From: JAGLHV01 sp023132075 [NCBI: bacterium]
Lineage (GTDB): Bacteria; CBDUZB01; JAGLHV01
Assembly: GCA_023132075.1 (NCBI GenBank)
Contig: JAGLYT010000110.1
Span: 1 to 5,772, forward strand
DNA length: 5,772 nucleotides
Reading direction: 5' to 3'
Part shown: piece after piece, positions 1 through 5,772 of the stretch
How the letters are laid out: the number at the start of each line of letters is the position of its first letter
Position numbering within the stretch: the stretch's first letter is position 1
Made by a program: the position numbers and the translations under genes
Notes under the pieces: generated by a model
Told to the model about the DNA's origin: nothing
The model's input: the letters and a program-made list of their open reading frames with translations, nothing else
The model's database searches: none

Positions 1-75
1 GAATGGTCACAAACTAAATTATTTTATGGTCTAATATTTGGGTCCATTTTGATTTCGTATTTTAATTTAATTTGA
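1..75 (+). CDS. C-terminal end of a membrane protein, possibly PTS mannose-family EIID (partial)
   Basis: Frame 1 is open from the window edge to a TGA at 73-75 and encodes 24 residues. The fragment starts with a short polar stretch (EWSQTKL) followed by a hydrophobic run (FYGLIFGSILISYF) ending NLI, which looks like a last transmembrane helix with a very short tail. Mannose-family PTS EIID proteins often end in this way, with a polar 'S-x-TKL' type lead into a hydrophobic helix, and a PTS membrane subunit directly upstream of ptsH would make functional sense. The stop lies 19 bp before the ptsH start, which fits an operon. The fragment is too short to name by sequence alone: an open frame of 24 codons is not rare by chance, and the EIID identity is inference. 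The start lies outside the window. Confidence 0.4.
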   Translation, partial: EWSQTKLFYGLIFGSILISYFNLI

Positions 76-94
76 ATAAAAAATAGAAGGTAAA

Positions 95-370
95 ATGGTG
101 AAAAAGATATTTAAGATAAAAAATAAACTGGGGTTGCATGCACGTTCTGCAGCTTCTTTTGTTCAATTAGCCAATAAATTTGAATCTAAAATAGGGGTAA
201 GCCGTGAAGATAGAAAAGAACAGCAGGTAAATGGTAAAAGTATTATGGGCTTAATGATGCTGGCTGCGGAATTTGGGAGTAAAATCTTGATTGTTGCCGA
301 TGGAAAAGATGAACAGAAAACTTTAGAGCTGTTGGGTAATTTAATCGATAGTAAATTTGGTGAAGAATAA
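95..370 (+). CDS. ptsH: HPr, phosphocarrier protein of the PTS
   Basis: Encodes a 91-residue HPr, the small cytoplasmic protein that receives phosphate from enzyme I and passes it to sugar-specific EIIA domains. The active-site histidine is His15 in the motif LGLHARSAASF. The regulatory serine motif GKSIMGLMMLAA is present with Ser49 (Ser46 in Bacillus HPr), so phosphorylation by HPr kinase/phosphorylase is expected from family knowledge; no hprK is in view. Two departures are visible: the usual proline of HARPA is serine, and the stretch between His15 and the regulatory serine is 3 residues longer than in Bacillus subtilis HPr (88 aa). The ATG at 95 puts the histidine at the canonical position 15. 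The AGAAGG at 85-90 lies only 4 bp upstream of it, so the next codon, GTG at 98, is a possible alternative start. ptsI follows after 33 bp. Confidence 0.96.
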   Translation: MVKKIFKIKNKLGLHARSAASFVQLANKFESKIGVSREDRKEQQVNGKSIMGLMMLAAEFGSKILIVADGKDEQKTLELLGNLIDSKFGEE

Positions 371-403
371 TTATATTATTTTCCGGAGAAAAGGAGATGA
401 ACT

Positions 404-2110
404 ATGCATAAAGGGATTGCTGCCTCTTCAGGTATTGCTATTGGATGCGTATTTCTTTTAGAAGAGGATGATTTTATTGTTCAAAAAAGAGAAATTATTG
501 ATGAGAAATTTGAAATTTCCCGCTTCAGAAGTGCATTAAATAAAACTAAGCAGGAAATGATTCAAACGAAAAAAAAGGCTTTACAGCGATTGGGCAAAAA
601 ACATGCGCGTTTGTTTGATGCCTATCTTTTAATTCTTGATGATACTATGTTGCGACAAGATACAATTGAGATGATTGCAAAGAATAAAGTTTCTGCAGAA
701 TATGCATTGCAGCAGGTGATGGAAAAGGTGCTTCTTTTTTTCAAAGAAATTGATGATGAATATTTTAAAGAGAGAGGGCAGGATATTTATAATGTGGGGC
801 GCAAAGTATTAAGACATCTCCTGGGGCGGGAAAAAAAAGTTTTATCGCAATTAGAATCTCAGGTAATAGTAGTAGCGCATAATTTAACCCCCTCGGATAC
901 TATTGCCATGAGAGAAGAAAAAGTAATTGGATTTGCCACTGATATTGGCGGAAAAACTTCCCATGTAGCCATTATGGCTCATTCATTGGAAATTCCGGCG
1001 GTAGTAGGCTTAAAGGATATTACAAAAAAAATTAAAAATGGAGACATGATTATTATTGATGGAGATCAAGGAATAGTTATTCTTAATCCGGATCCTGTTA
1101 CTATAGAAAATTATTATAGAAAACAGCAGATATTTATTGCAGAAGAAAAAGATTTAGAAAAACTAAAAGATTTGCCGGCAATTACTTTAGATGGACAGGA
1201 AATCAATTTAGTTGCTAATATTGAAGTCCCCGAAGAAATAAAATCTGTTTTATTTCATGGAGCCAATGGTATTGGACTATATCGTACCGAATACTTGTAT
1301 ATGAATAGAAAAGATTTTCCTACCGAGGAAGAACAATATGAAAGCTATAAAGTAGTGGCAAAAAACATGTTGCCTTATTCGGTAACAATCAGAACCCTGG
1401 ATTTAGGCGGGGATAAAGTAACACAACAATTTAAGCTTGCTCCGGAAAGAAATCCCTTTTTAGGTTTAAGAGCTATCCGGTTGTGTTTAAAATATCCGGA
1501 TATTTTTAAAACTCAATTACGTGCGATTTTACGGGCAAGTACAGAGGGTAAGTTGAAGATTATGTATCCGATGATTTCAGGAATTGAAGAATTACGTCAG
1601 GCAAATATGATTTTGGAAGAAGTAAAAAAAGATTTAAGGGGAAAAAGAATTGATTTTGATAATGAGATAGAGGTTGGGGTGATGATAGAGGTTCCTTCTG
1701 CCGCTTTGGTAGTAGATGTTTTAGTTCAAGAATCTGATTTTTTAAGTATTGGAACCAATGATTTAATCCAATATTCGTTAGCCGTAGATAGAGTAAATGA
1801 AAATGTGACTAATTTGTATAACCCTTTGCATTTATCGATTTTACGCCTTTTAAAAAGAATTGTTCAGGCAGGAGAGAAGGCTGGTAAATGGGTGGCAATG
1901 TGTGGAGAAATGGCTGCTGATCCATCTGTAACGACGATACTTTTAGGTTTGGGATTAAGAGAGTTTAGTATGAGTGCGGTTAGTATTCCAAAAATAAAGA
2001 GAGTTATTAGATCAATAAAAATAAAAGAAACAAAACAATTGGCTGATGAAATTATGGGTTTATCGGATAATTGCCAGATAAAAAAAGTTTTAAGAAAAAA
2101 AGAGGTATAA
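404..2110 (+). CDS. ptsI: Enzyme I of the PTS (phosphoenolpyruvate-protein phosphotransferase)
   Basis: A full-length 568-residue enzyme I (family usually about 570-575). It autophosphorylates from PEP in the cytoplasm and donates phosphate to HPr. Domains in order: HPr-binding N-terminal domain (about 3-125), swivelling phosphohistidine domain (about 147-225) with His187 in GGKTSHVAIMAHSLEIPAVVG, and a PEP-binding TIM barrel (about 255-545). Visible PEP-site residues are Arg294 (GLYRTEYLY), Arg330 (TIRTLDLGGDK), Glu429 (MIEVPSA), Asn452-Asp453 (GTNDLIQYSLAVDR), Arg463 and Cys500 (AMCGEMAAD). All key residues are present, so the enzyme should be active. No GAF domain precedes the EI module, so this is the sugar PTS form, not the nitrogen form PtsP. 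The start is supported by AAGGAGATGA at 391-400, close to the ideal Shine-Dalgarno. The downstream isomerase starts 4 bp after the stop. Confidence 0.98.
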   Translation: MHKGIAASSGIAIGCVFLLEEDDFIVQKREIIDEKFEISRFRSALNKTKQEMIQTKKKALQRLGKKHARLFDAYLLILDDTMLRQDTIEMIAKNKVSAEYALQQVMEKVLLFFKEIDDEYFKERGQDIYNVGRKVLRHLLGREKKVLSQLESQVIVVAHNLTPSDTIAMREEKVIGFATDIGGKTSHVAIMAHSLEIPAVVGLKDITKKIKNGDMIIIDGDQGIVILNPDPVTIENYYRKQQIFIAEEKDLEKLKDLPAITLDGQEINLVANIEVPEEIKSVLFHGANGIGLYRTEYLYMNRKDFPTEEEQYESYKVVAKNMLPYSVTIRTLDLGGDKVTQQFKLAPERNPFLGLRAIRLCLKYPDIFKTQLRAILRASTEGKLKIMYPMISGIEELRQANMILEEVKKDLRGKRIDFDNEIEVGVMIEVPSAALVVDVLVQESDFLSIGTNDLIQYSLAVDRVNENVTNLYNPLHLSILRLLKRIVQAGEKAGKWVAMCGEMAADPSVTTILLGLGLREFSMSAVSIPKIKRVIRSIKIKETKQLADEIMGLSDNCQIKKVLRKKEV

Positions 2111-2114
2111 AAAT

Positions 2115-3209
2115 ATGATTTATTCTAACATGTTTGATTATTTGATAAAATTTCCTGAGCAGTGTAAGGATTCAATAGAAATAGCCGATACTTTTTGGGA
2201 TGGTTTTATTGAGAAAGGGGGACAAGATTCTCTTGTTGTCGTTTGTGGGGGATTGGATGGGAGGGTTTTTAGAGAGGAAAATAAAGTACAGAGAGAAATC
2301 CATAATGTTGTTGCTTGCGGGATAGGGGGATCGGGAATCGGAGGGGATTTATTAAATGATTATTTAAGTAAAGAAATGACAATTCCTTTTTTTGTTAACC
2401 ATGGGGATAAACTTCCTTCCTGGATAGACAGGAAGAGCTTGGTTTTTATAACAAGCTATTCGGGGAATACTCAGGAAACCTTGAATAATTATTATGATGC
2501 ACGGAAAAGGAATGCCTGGATATTTGCTATTACTTCTGGTGGAAAATTAGAAGAACAATGTTTAAAAGACAGTGTCTCTTGTATTAAAGTGCCGAAGGGT
2601 TTTCCTCCCCGGACCAGCTTGGGTTTTCTTTTTTTCCCCTTGTTAAAAGGGTTGGAAAAATTGCGGTTAATAGATGAAAGAGAAGGACAGCAGGAGGAAG
2701 TAATAAGTGTGTTAGAAAAAATTGTTTCGGATATAACCCCTGAAATTTTAGGGGAGGATAATTTGGCCAGAAAGATTGCCTGTTCTATTGGAAATAAGAT
2801 CCCTATAATTTATGGTGCAAGTTGTTTAAATGTTTGTATTAATCGTTGGAAAAATCAGTTTAACGAAAATGCTAAGGCGTTTGTTCTGGCTAATTTATTT
2901 CCCGAACTTAATCATAATGAAATAGAAGCCTGGGGACAAAAAAAGGAATTATTGGAAAAAGTTCATTTAATTCTTTTAAGGGATACCCGGGAAAACGAAG
3001 ATTTAAGAAAATGGATAGAAATTTTTAAAATTATTATTGAACGAAGAGGAATTAAATTTAATGAAATTCGGGCACAGGGAAATACATTACTTGCCCGTTT
3101 ATTCTCTTTGATTTTAGTTGGTGACTTTGTAAGCATGTATTTGGCTGAAAGAAGAGAAGTAGATCCTTCTGTTACGCCTTTAATTAATTTTTTGAAGAAA
3201 AATTTATAA
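2115..3209 (+). CDS. Bifunctional phosphoglucose/phosphomannose isomerase (SIS family)
   Basis: A 364-residue cytoplasmic sugar isomerase with two SIS folds. It interconverts glucose-6-P or mannose-6-P with fructose-6-P. Diagnostic motifs: glycine loop CGIGGSGIGGDLL (68-80), phosphate-binding SYSGNTQETL (114-123), SGG (141-143), PPRTSLGF with Arg166, NQFNENAK with Glu251, LNHNEIEAWG with His267, and C-terminal REVDPSVTP followed by Lys361/Lys362. These match the Arg, Glu, His and Lys catalytic positions known from the Pyrobaculum PGI/PMI, so the call is firm. It is longer than the roughly 300-350 residues I expect: about 25-30 extra residues lie between the N-terminal helix and the glycine loop (about 35-62), and that segment carries a second VVVCGGLDG motif resembling VVACGIGG. 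The ATG lies 4 bp after the ptsI stop, with AGAGGT at 2101-2106 inside ptsI as ribosome binding site, which implies translational coupling. It probably replaces classical Pgi and ManA. Confidence 0.92.
   Translation: MIYSNMFDYLIKFPEQCKDSIEIADTFWDGFIEKGGQDSLVVVCGGLDGRVFREENKVQREIHNVVACGIGGSGIGGDLLNDYLSKEMTIPFFVNHGDKLPSWIDRKSLVFITSYSGNTQETLNNYYDARKRNAWIFAITSGGKLEEQCLKDSVSCIKVPKGFPPRTSLGFLFFPLLKGLEKLRLIDEREGQQEEVISVLEKIVSDITPEILGEDNLARKIACSIGNKIPIIYGASCLNVCINRWKNQFNENAKAFVLANLFPELNHNEIEAWGQKKELLEKVHLILLRDTRENEDLRKWIEIFKIIIERRGIKFNEIRAQGNTLLARLFSLILVGDFVSMYLAERREVDPSVTPLINFLKKNL
2319..2346 (+). other. G-quadruplex-type motif within the isomerase gene
   Basis: Four G tracts lie close together on the coding strand: 2319-2321, 2325-2329, 2333-2335 and 2343-2346, separated by loops of 3, 3 and 7 bases. 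This meets the usual four-tract rule (at least three G, loops of 1-7). It coincides with the codons of the glycine loop GIGGSGIGG, so protein coding alone could explain it. More G tracts lie just upstream at 2247-2251, 2259-2261 and 2263-2265. Folding is not shown. Confidence 0.5.
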
Positions 3210-3236
3210 TTTATTTGATTTGTCGTAAAAAAATGT

Positions 3237-3260
3237 ATTAAAAAATGTTTTATTTTTAAT
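3237..3260. repeat. A/T-only inverted repeat downstream of the isomerase gene
   Basis: ATTAAAAA at 3237-3244 is the exact reverse complement of TTTTTAAT at 3253-3260, with an 8-base centre. The nonamer AAAAAATGT also occurs twice here, at 3228-3236 and 3240-3248. The pairing is weak because it is entirely A/T, and such matches are common by chance in sequence of this composition. At most it could be a weak 3'-end structure for the operon. Confidence 0.25.
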
Positions 3261-3262
3261 TC

Positions 3263-3377
3263 AACGAGACTTAGAGTTTTTTCAGCTATGCTGGTAAAAA
3301 CCCTGTAGTCGAATTGGCCCTGAGCACTTTGCTTTGTTCAGCATAAATTCCCTTGCAGGGAGTCGAAGGGTCTCGGG
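3263..3377. repeat. GC-rich palindromic intergenic element, MITE-like or REP-like (115 bp)
   Basis: A non-coding block between the isomerase gene and lepA. Its ends form an inverted repeat: CGAGAC at 3265-3270 and GTCTCG at 3370-3375. Just outside, the octamer TTTAATTC occurs on both sides (3255-3262 and 3378-3385), each two bases from the inverted repeat, as a target-site duplication would be. Inside are a hairpin at 3276-3301, a small hairpin TCCCT/AGGGA at 3349-3361, the inverted pair TATGCTG (3287-3293) and CAGCATA (3339-3345), and a direct repeat AGTCGAA (3307-3313, 3361-3367). CCCTGAGC (3318-3325) and GAGTCGAAGGG (3360-3370) resemble the two halves of a palindromic repeat seen in many bacterial genomes. 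No plausible reading frame is present. The block could instead be a structured RNA; mobile origin is inference. Confidence 0.5.
3276..3301 (+). other. Hairpin inside the intergenic element
   Basis: GTTTTT (3276-3281) pairs with AAAAAC (3296-3301) and CAGC (3283-3286) pairs with GCTG (3290-3293) around the loop TAT, with a small internal loop (T against GT). There is no T tract after it on either strand, so it is not a standard intrinsic terminator. It may be part of the repeat element's own folding. Confidence 0.4.
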
Positions 3378-3384
3378 TTTAATT

Positions 3385-3404
3385 CCCCGCAGCTTGCTGC
3401 GGGG
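3385..3404 (+). terminator. Perfect 9-bp GC-rich inverted repeat, possible terminator of the ptsH-ptsI-isomerase operon
   Basis: CCCCGCAGC (3385-3393) and GCTGCGGGG (3396-3404) are exact reverse complements separated by TT. As RNA this would be a very stable hairpin with a CTTG loop on 8 pairs. It is the strongest hairpin in the intergenic region. The following bases (3405-3429) are T-rich but broken up by A and G until TTTTTT at 3423-3428, so it is not a clean intrinsic terminator. It lies about 175 bp after the isomerase stop, far for that gene's terminator. I loosely recall similar GC-rich palindromes as dispersed repeats in uncultured-phylum genomes, so it may equally be a repeat unit. 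Confidence 0.4.
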
Positions 3405-3437
3405 TACTTGATTTATTTATAGTTTTTTGAAAAATTA

Positions 3438-3444
3438 AAAGGAG
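3438..3444 (+). promoter_or_regulatory. Ribosome binding site that decides the lepA start
   Basis: AAAGGAG at 3438-3444 is the only Shine-Dalgarno in front of lepA. Two in-frame TTG codons follow, at 3448 (3-bp gap) and 3454 (9-bp gap). A 3-bp gap is too tight for efficient initiation, so 3454 is the better start. Confidence 0.65.
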
Positions 3445-3453
3445 AAATTGAAA

Positions 3454-5256
3454 TTGGCAACGGACTTATCGAATATAAGGAATTTTTCTATTATTGCCCA
3501 TATTGATCATGGGAAATCTACTTTAGCCGATAGAATTTTGGAATTTACTAAGACCATAAATCCCCGTCGTATGAAAGAACAGGTTTTAGATGAAATGGAA
3601 TTGGAAAGAGAAAGGGGTATTACTATTAAAGCGAAGGCTATTAGATTGAAGTATTATGCAGATGATAAATGCGAATACATTTTAAATTTAATTGATACTC
3701 CGGGACACGTAGATTTTACTTATGAAGTTTCTCGCAGTATGGCTGCATGTGAAGGGGTTCTTTTGTTAATAGATGCTTCGCAAGGAATCGAAGCACAAAC
3801 TATTGCTAATGTACATTTGGCGAGGCAGAATAACTTGTTGATTCTTCCTGTAATAAATAAAATTGATTTACCTCATGCTGATGTGGAAAGTGTAAAAAAA
3901 CAGATTGTAAATATCTTGGGATTAGAAAACGAGCCTGTTTTAACCAGTGCTAAAGAAGGGATAGGAACTAAAGAAGTATTGGAAAATGTTGTAAAAAAGA
4001 TACCTCCTCCCCAGGGAGACAGAAAAAAACCTTTACGGGCATTAATTTTTGATTCTGTGTTTGATCCTTATCAGGGGGTAGTAATTTACATAAGAGTATT
4101 GGATGGGGTAATTAAACCGAACATGAAAATTAAAATGATGCTTTCCGGGTCTGTTTTTGAAGTCTTGCAGGTAGGGATGTTTCATTTAAATCTTTTACCT
4201 TCTTCAGAACTTTCCAGTGGAGAAGTCGGTTATTTGATGGCAGGAATAAAAGATGTGCATAAAGTAAAAGTAGGAGATACTATTACTGATTATATTAATC
4301 CTGCTACTCAGCCACATCCCGGGTATAGAGAAATACATCCTTTTGTTTTTTGCGGATTATATCCGATAAATCCCGTTGATTATGACCTTTTAAGACAGGC
4401 GTTAGAAAAATTAAATCTGTGTGATTCTTCTTTTTCGTTTAGTCCCGAGACTTCTTCTGCTCTGGGATTTGGGTTTCGATGTGGTTTTTTAGGTTTGTTA
4501 CATATGGATATTATAAGAGAAAGACTGGAGAGAGAATATGATTTAAATTTAGTAATTACGGCTCCGAATGTTATTTATCGCATTATTCTTGTTGCCGGGG
4601 AAGTTTATGAGATAGATAATCCTGCCTTGTTTCCTCCCCTTAACCAAATTAAAGATATGATGGAACCTTATATCAAAGGTACGATTGTTTTACCCGTACA
4701 ATTTGTAGGGTCCATAATGGGGTTAGTTCAGGATTATAGGGGTCTTTTTCTTGATATGCAATATATAACTTCTCAACAGGTGATTTTGATTTATGAATTG
4801 CCTTTGGCTGAAATTGTTATTGATTTTTATGATAAAATGAAATCGGTGAGTAAAGGATATGCTTCTTTTGATTATGAACACATAGGATTTCGTAAATCGA
4901 ATTTAGTGCGGTTGGATATTCTTATTAATCAGGAAGCAGTGGATGCGTTATCTTTTGTTGTTCATAAGGATAAAGCTTTGTTTAGAGGGAAAAAAATGGT
5001 AGAGAAACTTCGTAAAATTATTCCGCGGCAACAATTTGAAGTTCCTATTCAGGCTCAAATAAATAATAGGATAGTAAACAGAGCAACAGTGAGAGCATTG
5101 CGTAAAGATGTAATAGCAAAGTGTTATGGGGGAGATATTTCCCGCAAACGAAAACTGTTGGAAAAACAAAAAGAAGGGAAAAAAAAGATGAAAAAGTTAG
5201 GAAGGGTGGAAATTCCACAGGAAGCTTTTATAAGTGTACTTAAAATAAATGATTAA
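3454..5256 (+). CDS. lepA: LepA (elongation factor 4), ribosome-associated translational GTPase
   Basis: A full-length LepA/EF4 of 600 residues from TTG 3454, or 602 from TTG 3448; no ATG or GTG start precedes the conserved [15 protein letters not shown]. It is a GTPase that binds the ribosome and is implicated in back-translocation or in 30S biogenesis and initiation. From 3454 the G motifs are AHIDHGKS (15-22), RGIT (54-57), DTPGH with catalytic His85 (81-85), NKID (135-138) and SAK (165-167). Domain II (about 190-280), domain III, the EF-G-like domain V and the LepA-specific C-terminal domain follow. The family signature near the end is intact ([26 protein letters not shown], split here as [13 protein letters not shown] then [13 protein letters not shown]). 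There is no sign of decay. lepB lies 78 bp downstream, the classical lepA-lepB order. Upstream is the repeat-bearing spacer, so lepA probably starts its own transcription unit. Confidence 0.97.
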   Translation: MATDLSNIRNFSIIAHIDHGKSTLADRILEFTKTINPRRMKEQVLDEMELERERGITIKAKAIRLKYYADDKCEYILNLIDTPGHVDFTYEVSRSMAACEGVLLLIDASQGIEAQTIANVHLARQNNLLILPVINKIDLPHADVESVKKQIVNILGLENEPVLTSAKEGIGTKEVLENVVKKIPPPQGDRKKPLRALIFDSVFDPYQGVVIYIRVLDGVIKPNMKIKMMLSGSVFEVLQVGMFHLNLLPSSELSSGEVGYLMAGIKDVHKVKVGDTITDYINPATQPHPGYREIHPFVFCGLYPINPVDYDLLRQALEKLNLCDSSFSFSPETSSALGFGFRCGFLGLLHMDIIRERLEREYDLNLVITAPNVIYRIILVAGEVYEIDNPALFPPLNQIKDMMEPYIKGTIVLPVQFVGSIMGLVQDYRGLFLDMQYITSQQVILIYELPLAEIVIDFYDKMKSVSKGYASFDYEHIGFRKSNLVRLDILINQEAVDALSFVVHKDKALFRGKKMVEKLRKIIPRQQFEVPIQAQINNRIVNRATVRALRKDVIAKCYGGDISRKRKLLEKQKEGKKKMKKLGRVEIPQEAFISVLKIND

Positions 5257-5334
5257 GGGAAACAATTTATAATTTGAAATTTTTTCTTATCGACAATACG
5301 GTCTAAGGATTAAATCTAAAGGAGAGGAATAAAA

Positions 5335-5772
5335 ATGCAACAAAAGGTTTTTTGTATAGCTATTTGTTTGATCTTGGCCAGTTTGGTTCTAAGATGGATA
5401 AGAAATAAATTTAAAGGTAGAATAATAACTAAAGTTGTGAAGGAAGGATTAGAATGGGTAGATACAGGAATTGTAGCTCTTATTTTATCTTTTTTTATTA
5501 TGACTTTTATTATTCAGGCGTTTGAGATTCCCTCCGGTTCTATGCGGAATACGCTTATAGAAGGAGATCATCTTTTTGTTACTAAATTTATTTACGGGAC
5601 ACACATTCCTTTTACCGAAAAGATAATCTGGAAAATAAAGAAACCTAAAAGAGGAGACATCATTGTTTTTAAATCTCCTACAGAGCCTAAAAAAGATTTT
5701 ATAAAAAGATGTATTGGTTTGCCGGGAGATAAAATAGAAATTAAAGATAAAAAAGTTTATGTTAATGATGAA
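5335..5772 (+). CDS. lepB: Signal peptidase I (LepB), N-terminal 146 residues, truncated by the window end
   Basis: The frame is open from ATG 5335 to the last base. The product is a membrane-anchored serine protease of the S26 family that removes signal peptides from exported proteins on the outer face of the cytoplasmic membrane. Two hydrophobic segments are visible (about 3-19 and 44-62), separated by a basic loop, so the catalytic domain would lie outside. Catalytic Ser69 is in the box IPSGSMRNTLIEGD and the general base Lys124 is in DFIKRCIGLPGD; the box RGDIIVF is at 107-113. The C-terminal boxes, including the GDN-type motif, lie beyond the window. The start is supported by AGGAGAGG at 5320-5327, 7 bp upstream. 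The 78-bp gap after lepA shows no clear terminator, so co-transcription with lepA is plausible. Confidence 0.96.
   Translation, partial: MQQKVFCIAICLILASLVLRWIRNKFKGRIITKVVKEGLEWVDTGIVALILSFFIMTFIIQAFEIPSGSMRNTLIEGDHLFVTKFIYGTHIPFTEKIIWKIKKPKRGDIIVFKSPTEPKKDFIKRCIGLPGDKIEIKDKKVYVNDE

Noticed and set aside
569-838. Two A8 runs in ptsI (569-576 and 831-838) as possible slippage or frameshift sites
   Set aside because: The frame is intact through both runs and encodes a normal EI. Lysine-rich codons in an AT-rich genome produce such runs.
3228-3248. Repeat of AAAAAATGT with 12-bp spacing as a CRISPR or iteron-like array
   Set aside because: There are only two short A-rich copies, with no further units and no associated genes.
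3360-3404. tRNA-like look of the stretch containing GGGTTTAATTCCCC
   Set aside because: It resembles a T-arm only superficially. There is no acceptor stem, D-arm or anticodon arm, and the sequence is better explained as repeat and hairpin.
3394-3423. Possible promoter for lepA: TTGCTG (3394-3399) and TATAGT (3418-3423) with an 18-bp gap
   Set aside because: The -35 would be inside the GC-rich palindrome, and such matches are easy to find in this composition. The transcript start would fall only a few bases before the ribosome binding site. Too weak to annotate.
4948-5169. 73-codon open frame on the minus strand inside lepA
   Set aside because: It lies wholly antisense to the conserved LepA C-terminal region, has no convincing ribosome binding site or family resemblance, and reads like a shadow frame.
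5274-5302. Possible promoter for lepB: TTGAAA (5274-5279) with TACGGT (5297-5302) 17 bp on
   Set aside because: The -10 matches the consensus at only three of six positions. Co-transcription with lepA is as likely.
5257-5334. Terminator between lepA and lepB
   Set aside because: Only weak A/T pairing (AATTT/AAATT) is visible and there is no GC-rich stem before the T run at 5280-5285.

Overview
The window is an AT-rich bacterial stretch with every gene on the + strand and A/T-ending codons favoured. It holds the tail of an unidentified membrane protein, three closely packed genes of carbon uptake and hexose-phosphate metabolism, a 238-bp intergenic region with an unusual GC-rich structured block, and a translation/secretion pair (lepA and the start of lepB).

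Organism: HPr keeps the regulatory serine motif typical of bacteria with HPr kinase. The sugar isomerase is the SIS-domain bifunctional phosphoglucose/phosphomannose type, found in archaea and several deep or uncultured bacterial phyla, and not the classical Pgi. LepA and a two-membrane-segment LepB are bacterial. Together with the low GC content and the palindromic intergenic repeat, I lean to an uncultured lineage such as Omnitrophota. This is an impression from gene content, not a phylogenetic result.

Layout: (1) 1-75, the 3' end of an open frame with a hydrophobic C-terminus, perhaps a mannose-family PTS EIID. (2) 95-3209, ptsH, ptsI and the bifunctional isomerase, separated by 33 and 4 bp and so very probably one operon. 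EI takes phosphate from PEP and passes it to HPr for sugar uptake; the isomerase feeds glucose-6-P or mannose-6-P into fructose-6-P. (3) 3210-3447, an AT-rich spacer (12-15% GC at its edges) enclosing a block with 53% GC over 3301-3400. The block has short inverted ends, internal hairpins and an 8-bp flanking direct repeat, followed by a 9-bp GC-rich inverted repeat. It looks like a small non-coding mobile or palindromic repeat element. (4) 3454-5256 lepA, with a TTG start. (5) 5335 to the window end, lepB, cut off by the window edge with both catalytic residues already present.

The protein-coding content is ordinary. The points worth a second look are the intergenic element, a G-quadruplex-type motif and an apparent extra segment with a repeated glycine-loop motif in the isomerase N-terminus, and small sequence departures in HPr. 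I do not see a convincing previously undescribed multi-gene system here.
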